NCBI RefSeq assembly: GCF_037963865.1
Contig: NZ_CP150170.1
Location: 620,001 to 684,000 of the forward strand
Reading direction: 5' to 3'
Source of the DNA: Paenibacillus sp. FSL R10-2734
GTDB lineage: Bacteria; Bacillota; Bacilli; Paenibacillales; Paenibacillaceae
Length of the DNA stretch: 64,000 nucleotides
Shown in pieces: positions 43,489 to 51,997 of this stretch. Under the pieces are notes generated by a model. It was not told the DNA's origin, searched no databases, and saw nothing but the letters and a program-made list of their open reading frames with translations. Each line of letters begins with the position of its first letter. The first letter of the stretch is position 1. The translations under genes were made by a program, and so were the position numbers.

Positions 43489-44742
43489 CAAACCGTCAAA
43501 AGAAAAAGGCGTTTCAAATGGATTGTTTTTGGATTCAATATAGGCCCATCCCAGAGCAGTTAAGACTTCTTCTAAGTTCTCAGCAGTTACTCCGTTTATT
43601 CCTGCATTGGCAAATACTGTTTCGTCAGGCTTAGGCGCTAAGCTAGATGGCAAAAAGTATTGCTGGATCGCTGTTAAAGCGAGTCCTGAATGAACTTGAT
43701 TAACAATCTCTTGAATTTCAAGTACGGTCCATGGAGATGTCTTGTCCACGCTCAATGCATAATCAACATCGGTTAAGTTCAACTGAGTAACACCTGTTAC
43801 TCCAGCAGTGTCAAATATTAATTGGCCAGGCGCATCGCCAACTTGCTGACCGTAGTAAGCATTAATCGCATCCAACGCGGCTTGTGGAGACATTGATGCA
43901 GGTGTTTGCGTTGGTTCAGGTGTCGGTGTTGGTGTTGGTGTTGGTGTTGGTGTTGGTGTTGGTGTTGGTGTTGGTGTTGGTGTTGGTGTTGGTGTTGGTG
44001 TAGGCGTTTGTGTTGGCGCAGATGTTTGCGCTGATGAAGGTGTTTGCGTTGATGTAGGTGTAGGCGTTGATGTAGGTGTTGGTGTAGGTGTCTGCGTTGG
44101 TGTAGGTGCCAAATATTTGGTTTTCGCTTCGTATGCACCAGTAACTAGTAAATCACGTGTTGCATTTGCTTGACCACCAAACTTACCATCCTCTAAATTG
44201 CTTAACAGTTTCAATTCTAGAGCCGCTGCAACATATCCTTGTGCCCAATTACTCACTGTTTCATCTGTACCAGTACGAGCTTTAGCGTCTGCATCCTTAC
44301 CTACTATTCTTACTAGAAATGTTGCTAGTTGCTCTTTTGTAACCTTTCCTGCAGGGTTATATGTTCCCTCTCCGTAGCCATCTGTTATTTCAGCTTTTTT
44401 GATTGCCTCAATATAAGGTAATGCATAACCATTAGCTGCGTCGTCAGCTTTTACATCAGTAAATGAGGACGTTTTTAAGTCTTTATTAACTTCAATGCCG
44501 GTAATCAAAGCAGCAACTTTGGCGAATTGTGCTCTATTCATTTCGTCTTTTAAACCAAATGTAGTATCACTTACCCCATTAAAAATTCCTGCTAAAATCA
44601 ATGCATCAAACTTGGCTTTCGTTGCCGCATCTAAATCCTTTAGATCAGTAAAATCTGAAGATGTCTTCGTTTCTGCATAAACCGTAATCCCAGAGGTACA
44701 CATTAATAAAACCAAAATTAAAGCAAAGCATTTCTTTTTCAC
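43480..44742 (-). CDS. S-layer-homology (SLH) domain surface protein with Thr-Pro repeat, truncated by IS30
   Basis: 420 residues from GTG 44742 (GGAGG seven bases before). Signal peptide (1-23, cut after YAE region), three SLH motifs (about 27-205) that anchor to cell-wall polymers, a Thr-Pro-rich linker of about 75 residues, and a C-terminal domain of two related ~55-residue units. The stop codon lies at the IS30 boundary (43480-43482); the missing end is at 42375-42448. Function outside the wall anchor is unknown. Confidence 0.9.
   Translation of the reverse strand: MKKKCFALILVLLMCTSGITVYAETKTSSDFTDLKDLDAATKAKFDALILAGIFNGVSDTTFGLKDEMNRAQFAKVAALITGIEVNKDLKTSSFTDVKADDAANGYALPYIEAIKKAEITDGYGEGTYNPAGKVTKEQLATFLVRIVGKDADAKARTGTDETVSNWAQGYVAAALELKLLSNLEDGKFGGQANATRDLLVTGAYEAKTKYLAPTPTQTPTPTPTSTPTPTSTQTPSSAQTSAPTQTPTPTPTPTPTPTPTPTPTPTPTPTPTPTPEPTQTPASMSPQAALDAINAYYGQQVGDAPGQLIFDTAGVTGVTQLNLTDVDYALSVDKTSPWTVLEIQEIVNQVHSGLALTAIQQYFLPSSLAPKPDETVFANAGINGVTAENLEEVLTALGWAYIESKNNPFETPFSFDGLSS
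43919..44001 (-). repeat. Hexanucleotide tandem repeat encoding Thr-Pro
   Basis: About 13-14 almost perfect copies of GGTGTT (plus strand), with degenerate copies continuing to about 44105. Because the unit is six bases, copy-number change keeps the reading frame and only alters linker length. Confidence 0.92.
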
Positions 44743-45154
44743 AAATATTCCTCCTAATTAGACTTAGGCTCTACCGTCTGGGTTAGTCGGTGAAATCCTT
44801 TCAAGCCTATATTAAGATAATTATCGACTCGATACTACTTTTTTTTTAGAAATATTGTGAAGTATTATGAATTTACCGTAATTTATAAGTTTAACATCCT
44901 ACAAGCGCCATGCAATATAAATAATCTCACATATATACACCGTATGATGCTCTACTTCACATTCGTAACGACGCCTACACAAACGACAAACCAAGCTGCA
45001 AGAATCTATGAGTTCGAGGTATACTGACCTAGTGTTACGGCATAACCCTTGTGACTTATGTGATAGTAAAGATTTAAGCCACTGAGACTTTAAGTTTCAG
45101 TGGCTATTTGATTTTTGAAGAAGAAAGGAGCTTCAATCGACGTTTTAATAATAG
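44743..45154. other. Intergenic region with a bidirectional hairpin
   Basis: About 410 bases. The only marked structure is AGCCACTGA / TCAGTGGCT (45077-45105), placed to terminate the aldose epimerase gene; T-runs are modest. The rest should contain the SLH gene promoter, not resolved. Confidence 0.5.
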
Positions 45155-46024
45155 TTAAGACAATGACTCTGTCGTTATTTGGATGGTGGATGTATGTGCT
45201 TGGCTAGCTTCAACAAGCTGGATGCCTTTTCCAACGTTCATACCATTTACAGGAGCCATCCAAGGCTCAATGCACACGAAGGGTTTTCCTTGTAACGCCC
45301 AAAGCACCATATACTGATATACATCTTCTGAGGTGATTGTCACTTTCAGTTGTCTTGCATGATCGATCATTTCACATTGGTTAGATTGTAGTTGCTCATA
45401 AATGGCAGTAGATTCAGGTTGATTAAAGTTTAATTTATTTTGCACTATACTATTGGGTACCATTTCATCGTAATTAGACGAAGGAATATTTATTTCGAGA
45501 CGGTCTTTATTTTCTACATAGAAATAAGGGTGGTATCCCAAATAGAAGGGCATTACTTTATAATCATCATTATGAATGGTAGCCTGTATACTTAGCCCAC
45601 TCTTGGTAAGTGTATATTGCATAATCAATTTGAAATGAAAAGGGTATCTTTCATAGGTATCTTCATTATCTACCATCTCAAGCGTGATTGAAGCACTATG
45701 CTCATCAGCAAAAGTATGGATTACCTTAGCTGCTAGATTACGCGCAAAGCCGTGCTGTTTTAAATGATAGGGTGTGTCGTTGTAATAGTAAGTTTCATCA
45801 ACCAGGTAACTACTAATAGGAAATAAAATAGGATTGCCACCACGTATATTTTTCGAAGGATCCTCTAATGTTTCTTGTTCAAGATAAAAAATCGGTTCAT
45901 TATTATGCATATATTTACTAATAATAGCGCCTCGTTCGGGAACTATTTCGATATAAATGGTACCTTCCTTATTGGTTAGAACGTAGGTCTCAAATCGGTC
46001 TTGCTTAGTGTAACAAGTAAACAT
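45155..46024 (-). CDS. Aldose 1-epimerase family protein
   Basis: 289 residues from the ATG at 46024, correctly spaced from GAGGAGGAAG. Galactose-mutarotase fold: RGGNPILFPIS, HGFARN, LGYHPYF and CIEPWMAPVNGMN are conserved motifs of the family, with catalytic His in HGFAR/YHPYF and a C-terminal Glu. Interconverts sugar anomers or hexose-6-phosphate anomers; substrate unclear. Confidence 0.9.
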   Translation of the reverse strand: MFTCYTKQDRFETYVLTNKEGTIYIEIVPERGAIISKYMHNNEPIFYLEQETLEDPSKNIRGGNPILFPISSYLVDETYYYNDTPYHLKQHGFARNLAAKVIHTFADEHSASITLEMVDNEDTYERYPFHFKLIMQYTLTKSGLSIQATIHNDDYKVMPFYLGYHPYFYVENKDRLEINIPSSNYDEMVPNSIVQNKLNFNQPESTAIYEQLQSNQCEMIDHARQLKVTITSEDVYQYMVLWALQGKPFVCIEPWMAPVNGMNVGKGIQLVEASQAHTSTIQITTESLS

Positions 46025-46317
46025 AATCTTCCTCCTCAAAGATAGTTATAACAACAGTAATACCATGCCAATAGTGTTGTAAAACAATAAGTAACATTAT
46101 ACATCATGTAATGATACTGAGCGCGATCATATTGCTATATCGATCCAACTCCATGATAACGTGCCAGTTAACTCTACAAGGACTGCAAAGAGACATTTAT
46201 CACTGATTAACACTCATATCACAAGTAATATGTTAGAATATCAGAACAGCTTTACTGCGTTACCGCTTTATCAACTTCATAATTCACGAGCTATGATGGC
46301 TAAGGATTACACTTTAG

Positions 46318-46402
46318 CAGGAGCAGCTTCTGGAGAGACTGCGGAAATTCCGCGGCGCCGAAGGGTTCACAATCTCAGGCAAAAGGACAGAAGAGTACTG
46401 AA
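46318..46402 (+). ncRNA. Glycine riboswitch (single aptamer)
   Basis: GGAGAGACTGCGG, GGCGCCGAAGGG and CTCAGGCAAAAGGACAGAAG reproduce the conserved core of the gcvT-type glycine aptamer. Only one aptamer is visible. A terminator follows at 46468 and a glycine/alanine-type permease gene behind that, so glycine probably controls import by transcription termination. Confidence 0.92.
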
Positions 46403-46467
46403 TATGTATTTGTCATGCTGATCGCCATCAGTAGGGCAAATATTATTTGATATTCTTACGATCTGGG

Positions 46468-46500
46468 AGATTGGATGACATCCAATCTCTCTTTTTTTAT
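46468..46500 (+). terminator. Riboswitch expression-platform terminator
   Basis: GAGATTGGATG / CATCCAATCTC near-perfect stem followed by TCTTTTTTTATT, between the aptamer and the permease. Confidence 0.9.
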
Positions 46501-46534
46501 TCCAATTTATTGTACTCACAAGGGGGAACTAGGA

Positions 46535-47893
46535 ATGGCACAACCAGAATTAAAGAGAGAACTAGCCAATCGGCATGTTCAACTTATCGCTATTGGCGGC
46601 ACCATTGGTACAGGATTATTCTTGGGATCAGGCAAGGCGATAGAGAAGGCAGGCCCATCCATCATGATCACGTATTTAATCGTGGGTATTGCTGTGTTTT
46701 TTGTGATGAGAGCATTGGGAGAACTCCTATTATCTAAAGCGGGCTATCAATCGTTTACCGATATCGCTGAAGACTATCTTGGATCTCGGGTCGCATTCAT
46801 CACCGGTTGGACCTATTGGTTTTGCTGGATTATGACGGCCATGGCTGATGTCATTGCTGTTGGCGTATATGTGCAGTATTGGTTTGATATCCCGCAGTGG
46901 GTTCCTGCTATCGCCTGTCTTGTCGTGTTGTTAGGTCTAAATCTATTAACTGTAAAGAGTTTTGGAGAACTCGAATTTTGGTTTGCTTTGATTAAAGTAA
47001 TCACGATTCTTGCCTTAATTGGTCTTGGGGTCATTTTACTGATCATAGGGTTCAAGACGGATGCAGGATCGGTGACGATTCGAAACCTGTGGGAGCATGG
47101 GGGCTTTTTTCCGAACGGTATATCAGGCTTCTTATTTTCTTTTCAAATGGTTGTATTTGCTTATGTCGGTGTGGAGTTGGTGGGTGTATCGGCAGCGGAA
47201 ACAGCGGATCCGGAAAAAAACATCCCATCGGCGATTAATAAAATTCCTTTGCGGATTTTATTTTTCTATGTCGGTGCGCTTTTTGTCCTGCTATGCATTA
47301 ACCCTTGGACGGAGCTCAGTCCGGCAGAGAGTCCTTTTGTAAAAACCTTTAGTTTAGTAGGGATTCCGATCGCTGCAGGGATTATTAATTTTGTCGTATT
47401 AACCTCAGCTGCTTCCGCTTGTAATAGTGGAATGTTCTCGACAAGCCGAATTCTCTATAACTTGAGTAGAAGCGACCAGGCGTCACCTCATTTAGGTAAA
47501 CTGAACAAAAACCATGTACCTAGCAACTCGTTATTCATTTCTACAATTGTCATATCTGTAGGGGCTCTTTTGAGTAAACTTATTCCGGAGCAGGCTTTTG
47601 GAATCGTGACAACGATCAGCGCTATTTGTTTTATATGGGTGTGGGGCATTGTTCTCATCTGCCATATTAAGTATAAGAAAACTCGGCCAGACTTACAGGC
47701 TACATCCAAGTTCAAAGCACCTTTCACCCCGGGTATTAATTATGCTGTCTTAACCTTGTTCGCGGGGATACTGGTCATCATGCTATTCGCTGGAGAGACA
47801 CGTCCGGCTTTATTGTTTACTCCGTTATGGTTTGTTTTATTATTCATCCTATATTCGATTAGAAGCAAAAAGGTAAAAAGTAATCAAGGTTAA
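46535..47893 (+). CDS. Amino-acid permease, CycA-like (D-Ser/D-Ala/Gly)
   Basis: 452 residues, 12 membrane helices of the APC superfamily. KRELANRHVQLIAIGGTIGTGLFLGSG is the amino-acid transporter signature, and the length and MAQPELKRELANRH start resemble CycA. ATG at 46535 follows GGGGGA by 7 bases; the longer frame from 46475 runs through the terminator and is rejected. The glycine riboswitch upstream supports glycine as substrate. Confidence 0.9.
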   Translation: MAQPELKRELANRHVQLIAIGGTIGTGLFLGSGKAIEKAGPSIMITYLIVGIAVFFVMRALGELLLSKAGYQSFTDIAEDYLGSRVAFITGWTYWFCWIMTAMADVIAVGVYVQYWFDIPQWVPAIACLVVLLGLNLLTVKSFGELEFWFALIKVITILALIGLGVILLIIGFKTDAGSVTIRNLWEHGGFFPNGISGFLFSFQMVVFAYVGVELVGVSAAETADPEKNIPSAINKIPLRILFFYVGALFVLLCINPWTELSPAESPFVKTFSLVGIPIAAGIINFVVLTSAASACNSGMFSTSRILYNLSRSDQASPHLGKLNKNHVPSNSLFISTIVISVGALLSKLIPEQAFGIVTTISAICFIWVWGIVLICHIKYKKTRPDLQATSKFKAPFTPGINYAVLTLFAGILVIMLFAGETRPALLFTPLWFVLLFILYSIRSKKVKSNQG

Positions 47894-47989
47894 GTAAGTA
47901 GAACCCTTTACGGTTGATGCGCTTTTTGTTAAGCTTGAAGCGTAAATAACGGCAAAATAACGCAAAAAATCAGTAAATGGGGACGAGAT

Positions 47990-48751
47990 ATGTTAGCAAC
48001 GGAACGACAACAAATTATTTTGGCGGAACTCAAGCAGAGAGGCAATGTTTCGGTTAAAGACTTAAAGGTGCTTCTCCGGGTTTCATTGGATACCGTTAGA
48101 CGTGATTTGGAGCATATGGAGGGGATGGGTCAACTACTGCGAGTTCACGGTGGGGCCGTCATTAAGGATGATTCGGTGACGAATCGCGACTTTACATTGC
48201 GAAAAGTAGCCCAATTGGAGCAGAAGCAGCAGCTTGCAGCGAACGCAATGGCGTTCGTCAAGGAAAACCAGGCGATTTCTCTGAATGCCGGTACGACTAA
48301 CATTGAAGTGGCTAGACAGCTTGCGGCCCATTTCGAGCGTTTAACCGTTATAACGAACTCTATTAAGGTGGCTGAGATATTGGCAGTCAAAAGTGGCTTT
48401 CATGTCATCGTACTTGGTGGGGTGCTCAATCACGATGAATTTTCACTATACGGGGGTTCTATACAGCAAGAAATATCAAAATTTAACATTGATGTCGCGT
48501 TTATATCTATCAATGCGATCTCCCTTGATAAGGGCTTGACCGATTTCCGTCAAGGCGAGTCCGAGGTGATTCAGGTCATGATTCAAAATGCGGTGAAGCG
48601 GATCGTCGTAGCCGATTCGAGCAAGTTCGAGACCGTATCATACTTGAATATTTGTGGCTTTGACGAGATTGATACCATAGTGACGGACATTGAGCTGGAT
48701 CTCGGGCTACGACTTCAGTACGAGGGGCGCGGAATTCAAATCATTCAATAG
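47990..48751 (+). CDS. DeoR-family transcriptional regulator
   Basis: 253 residues. N-terminal HTH RQQIILAELKQRGNVSVKDL with VSLDTVRRDLEHME; C-terminal sugar-phosphate-isomerase-like sensor domain with LNAGTTNIEVARQL and VADSSKFETVS. Upstream A-rich repeats at about 47950-47968 (ACGGCAAAATAACGCAAAA) may be autoregulatory. It precedes the phosphonate locus; see the repeats at 48876. Confidence 0.93.
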   Translation: MLATERQQIILAELKQRGNVSVKDLKVLLRVSLDTVRRDLEHMEGMGQLLRVHGGAVIKDDSVTNRDFTLRKVAQLEQKQQLAANAMAFVKENQAISLNAGTTNIEVARQLAAHFERLTVITNSIKVAEILAVKSGFHVIVLGGVLNHDEFSLYGGSIQQEISKFNIDVAFISINAISLDKGLTDFRQGESEVIQVMIQNAVKRIVVADSSKFETVSYLNICGFDEIDTIVTDIELDLGLRLQYEGRGIQIIQ

Positions 48752-48831
48752 ACGCATAAAACAGCAGGTGGTTAATTGCAATTATGTCCGCCATTCTGCA
48801 TGTCGAAAGCTGTGAGACACAGTATAAGCAG

Positions 48832-48860
48832 AAGAGTACTCATTTGAGTACTCTTTTTTT
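48832..48860 (+). terminator. Terminator after the deoR-type gene
   Basis: AGAGTACTCA / TGAGTACTCT stem, TT loop, TTTTTTT tail. Confidence 0.93.
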
Positions 48861-48875
48861 GTTTATCCCCCCACT

Positions 48876-48929
48876 TAAAAACAGCAAAATAAAATAATAA
48901 AGTGTAAAACTTATGTAAAAACAGCAAAA
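48876..48929 (+). promoter_or_regulatory. Two 14-bp direct repeats, candidate DeoR operator
   Basis: TAAAAACAGCAAAA occurs exactly at 48876-48889 and 48916-48929, a centre distance of 40 bases (about four helical turns), just ahead of the phosphonate genes. Confidence 0.65.
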
Positions 48930-49001
48930 AGCATTGGATTTTGCAGTAACGTTCCATTATAATCCAAGTTGAAGCAGATAAGAATCGAAGAGGTGAAGAG
49001 A

Positions 49002-49130
49002 ATGACAACCAACCAGCGTAAGGTGGTTATATTGGATTGGGCGGGAGCCGACTTTGTTATTGAGTCCATCGGCCAGCTTCCAGAAGTCATCGGGATAATC
49101 GAAAATGAAGGGAAGAAAGCAACTTTATGA
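49002..49130 (+). pseudogene. Internally deleted phosphonoacetaldehyde hydrolase (phnX)
   Basis: 42 codons reading KVVILDWAG, the PhnX N-terminus with its nucleophile Asp, joined directly to ADFVIESIGQLPEVIGIIE, which matches the PhnX C-terminus. About 220 residues between them are missing. GAGGTGAAGAG precedes the ATG and the stop overlaps the next start (ATGA), so the remnant may still couple translation to the downstream gene. It cannot be an enzyme. Confidence 0.7.
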
Positions 49131-50266
49131 GCCAGTTTCACAACCCAGTCAGACTGTATTTCGATAAGTATGGTGCTGCGAGCATGGCAGATACCATCCG
49201 GGAGCGGTTTGCTTCTATAAGCCGCGTTCTCGTATTGACTAGAGGTGGAAATGTTGAGAAAAGCGATGGTTTACAACCGCTTTTGGATACGCTTGAAGGG
49301 AAACAAGTTTGCTTGAAGGAGCTGCAGCTGTCAAATCCGGATATTAAGGACGTGCTTAGTCTGACAGAAGAGGTGGCAGGTTTCGATTATGAGCTTATTG
49401 TCGCCATCGGTGGCGGAAGTGTTATGGACATGGCGAAGACGATGTCTGCATTGCAGCATCTTTCGCTGAAGCAGACTGAGGATGTGCGTCAGGGTATAAC
49501 GGGTGAGCGATATCGCGCTCAAGCTGGCTTTACTCCGTGGATTGGGATACCAACTACTTCTGGTACTGGCTCGGAGGTAACAAGCTGGGCGACGGTATGG
49601 GACAAGGAACTTGGCTTGAAATACTCAGTGTCCGACAAGAGGCTGTATGCAGACTGCGCGTTAATTATGCCGAGCTTGACTGAGCAAATGCCGCTGAGGC
49701 TTAGTGTTGTAACCGCGCTGGATGCAATGTGTCATGCGACAGAGGCGTACTGGTCGGTGAATACTAATCCAATTACGAGAGGCTATGCGCTACAGGCTAT
49801 TCAGCGGATTATTACGTATTTGCCTTCGCTGCAGGAAGAAAATCGTAGTAAGGAGACACGTGCGCAGCTTGCGCTTGGTAGTGTATATGCGGGTCTTGCG
49901 TTTAGCAACACGATGACGACGGCTTGCCATTCCATCTCCTATCCGATGACGCTGATGTTCGGCATCGAACACGGTATTGCTGCAAGCTTTACGCTGGGGG
50001 CTGTTTTTAAATTAAACGAGCCTGCTATTATCGAGAAGGACCGGCTGCTCGAAGCTTTTGGAGCGAAAAACGCTGGCGATGTACAGCAGATTATATTCGG
50101 CATTTATAAGCAATACGGTATCTCAAACCAGCTTCGTTCTTATGGTATTGGGGAGTTGCAGGTCAATGAGCTGGCAAAGCGGGCTTTTACGAAGGGGAGA
50201 ATGAACAATAACCCTGTCGAGCTGTCGAGATCGCAAGTGGAGGAGCTGCTTACAAGCCTCATTTAG
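49127..50266 (+). CDS. Iron-type alcohol dehydrogenase, phosphonoacetaldehyde-reductase-like
   Basis: 379 residues of the Fe-ADH family: GGGSVMDMAKTM nucleotide loop, PTTSGTGSEVTSWATVW, DAMCHATEAYWS and GIEHGIAASF with metal-binding histidines. The SEVTSWATVWD variant and neighbourhood with a phnX remnant point to phosphonoacetaldehyde reductase (PhpC-like), making 2-hydroxyethylphosphonate. Start overlaps the phnX remnant stop. Confidence 0.8.
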   Translation: MSQFHNPVRLYFDKYGAASMADTIRERFASISRVLVLTRGGNVEKSDGLQPLLDTLEGKQVCLKELQLSNPDIKDVLSLTEEVAGFDYELIVAIGGGSVMDMAKTMSALQHLSLKQTEDVRQGITGERYRAQAGFTPWIGIPTTSGTGSEVTSWATVWDKELGLKYSVSDKRLYADCALIMPSLTEQMPLRLSVVTALDAMCHATEAYWSVNTNPITRGYALQAIQRIITYLPSLQEENRSKETRAQLALGSVYAGLAFSNTMTTACHSISYPMTLMFGIEHGIAASFTLGAVFKLNEPAIIEKDRLLEAFGAKNAGDVQQIIFGIYKQYGISNQLRSYGIGELQVNELAKRAFTKGRMNNNPVELSRSQVEELLTSLI

Positions 50267-50303
50267 CGAACTAGCTTACGGTTTATTCTTAATAATAAGA
50301 TTC

Positions 50304-50334
50304 AAGCCACTCCGTATAAGGAATGGCTTTTTCC
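50304..50334 (+). terminator. Terminator after the alcohol dehydrogenase gene
   Basis: AAGCCA-c-TCC / GGA-a-TGGCTT stem and TTTTT. Confidence 0.85.
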
Positions 50335-50367
50335 CATATACACTGCAATTGCTAGTTACAACGAAGT

Positions 50368-51831
50368 CTATTTCTCGCTTACTAGGTTTGCTTTCTTTTC
50401 AACAATGATCTTACTTTTCATGGGCATGAATAATGTTATAACAAGTGCGGCAATGGATAAAATCATCATAAAGTAATAGGCGTCACCTGCCCCCAAAATC
50501 GATGCGAGGGATTTAAGGATTTCAGGAGTAGTAGAGGGATTGTTCTGCATCACCGTAGCCGCATGACTTGTTGCTTGCACTGTATAAATCGTAATTACGA
50601 CAGCAGTACCAATGGCCCCAGCAATTTGGCGAACGGTATTGTTCACTGCTGTACCATGCGTTCCGAGTTGTTTAGGCAGTGCATTTAGTCCAGCCGTATT
50701 AAGTGGCATAGTGATGAAGCTTAATCCAATTCGCAGGCCAATGGTACGAATCATTAGATACATATACGTTGTCGATTGAGACAAATCGGTTACCGCCCAC
50801 ATAGATGGAATAATAAAGAGTAAACCAATAATGAACAGCGGTTTGGCACCGAAACGATCATATAATTTACCGGTAACGGGTGACATGAACGCATTTACGA
50901 GCGCCCCCGGCAACAATAGCAGACCTGCATCAAAGGCTGTAAAACCACGGCCATTCTGCAGATAAATAGGCAATAAGATCATATCTGCGTACATCATCAT
51001 CGTGACTAATACGTTAATAAGAGACGTCAGCGTAAAGACTTTATTTTTGAAAACAGATAGGTTTAGCAGTGGATCATCAGACTTGATTTGGCGAATACAG
51101 AATACGGCCGTTACAGCGATCCCAATCGCTAAGGTAAGAATCACTATCACATCGTCCCAGTCTTTACTGCCTGCACTACTGAAGCCGTATAAAATCAAGC
51201 CAAATCCGACCGTTGATAAAAGAACACTTACCACATCAAGCTTTGACTTGGACGTTTCGGATACATTTACTAAATATTTGAACGCCAATACCATAACAAT
51301 GATGACAAGTGGGATGAGGCCGATGAATAACCAGCGCCAAGAGTGATATTCGACAATAAATCCCGCGAGAGTCGGTCCAATGGCAGGAGCGAATATCATT
51401 GCCAGTCCAAGCAGTCCCATAGCACTGCCACGTTTCTCAACGGGGAAGATCGCGAGCACAACACTCATCATGAGCGGCATTATAATGCCTGCACCAGCAG
51501 CTTGGATCATCCGTCCGATTAAGAGCAGGCTAAAGCTCGGCGCCGCTGCACAAATGATCGAACCGAATAATAAAAATGACATGGCACTTAGAAATAATTG
51601 ACGTGTTGTAAAACGTTTCATTAAATAGGCAGTAATCGGAATCAATATCCCGTTGATCAGCATAAATCCTGTTGAAATCCATTGTACGGTTGTTGCCGTG
51701 ACATCGAATACATCCATCAGACTACTTAAAGCGACATTTAAAAGTGTCTGATTGAGTGTGGATAAGAAACAACCAAATATTAAAATGGTTAGTAAGATCC
51801 CTTTATTGATTTTCTGAGTGTCTTCTTGCAT
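50368..51831 (-). CDS. DHA2-family (14-helix) MFS drug efflux protein
   Basis: 487 residues, about 14 membrane helices. Family motifs: LDxx-type start (FLSTLNQTLLNVALSSL), WISTGFMLINGILIPITAYL, GRMIQAAGAGIIMPL and motif C-like GLAMIFAPAIGPTLAGFI. Close in appearance to LmrB/EmrB multidrug exporters. AGAGGAT precedes the start. Divergent from a TetR gene with a perfect palindrome between, so probably repressed by it. Confidence 0.92.
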   Translation of the reverse strand: MQEDTQKINKGILLTILIFGCFLSTLNQTLLNVALSSLMDVFDVTATTVQWISTGFMLINGILIPITAYLMKRFTTRQLFLSAMSFLLFGSIICAAAPSFSLLLIGRMIQAAGAGIIMPLMMSVVLAIFPVEKRGSAMGLLGLAMIFAPAIGPTLAGFIVEYHSWRWLFIGLIPLVIIVMVLAFKYLVNVSETSKSKLDVVSVLLSTVGFGLILYGFSSAGSKDWDDVIVILTLAIGIAVTAVFCIRQIKSDDPLLNLSVFKNKVFTLTSLINVLVTMMMYADMILLPIYLQNGRGFTAFDAGLLLLPGALVNAFMSPVTGKLYDRFGAKPLFIIGLLFIIPSMWAVTDLSQSTTYMYLMIRTIGLRIGLSFITMPLNTAGLNALPKQLGTHGTAVNNTVRQIAGAIGTAVVITIYTVQATSHAATVMQNNPSTTPEILKSLASILGAGDAYYFMMILSIAALVITLFMPMKSKIIVEKKANLVSEK

Positions 51832-51928
51832 GCTGTAGATCCTCTTTTCATTGCTTTTTAGACATAGTGTCGATAAAATAAATCATATCAATATTTAAAC
51901 AGTATTCCTATTTGCAATTTTATTGAAA

Positions 51929-51946
51929 CTGTCGATTAATCGACAG
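51929..51946. promoter_or_regulatory. TetR operator, perfect 18-bp palindrome
   Basis: CTGTCGATTAATCGACAG, fully symmetric, in the divergent region between the efflux and TetR genes. A partial copy (ACAATTAATCGATAT) lies at 51972-51986 next to the tetR start. Confidence 0.85.
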
Positions 51947-51997
51947 AATGGGTAAATTAGTTGATGAAGTGACAATTAATCGATATCGAGGGATGAA

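Noticed and set aside
43919..44001. Possible CRISPR-like array
   Set aside because: The units are contiguous 6-bp repeats without spacers; it is a coding minisatellite. No CRISPR array was seen anywhere in the window.
43818..44138. Minus-strand ORF of 106 residues rich in His-Gln repeats
   Set aside because: It is another reading frame of the hexanucleotide Thr-Pro repeat inside the SLH gene; no ribosome site or domain.
46161..46421. 86-residue plus-strand ORF before the permease
   Set aside because: It runs through the glycine aptamer, whose conserved RNA core explains the sequence better than a protein.
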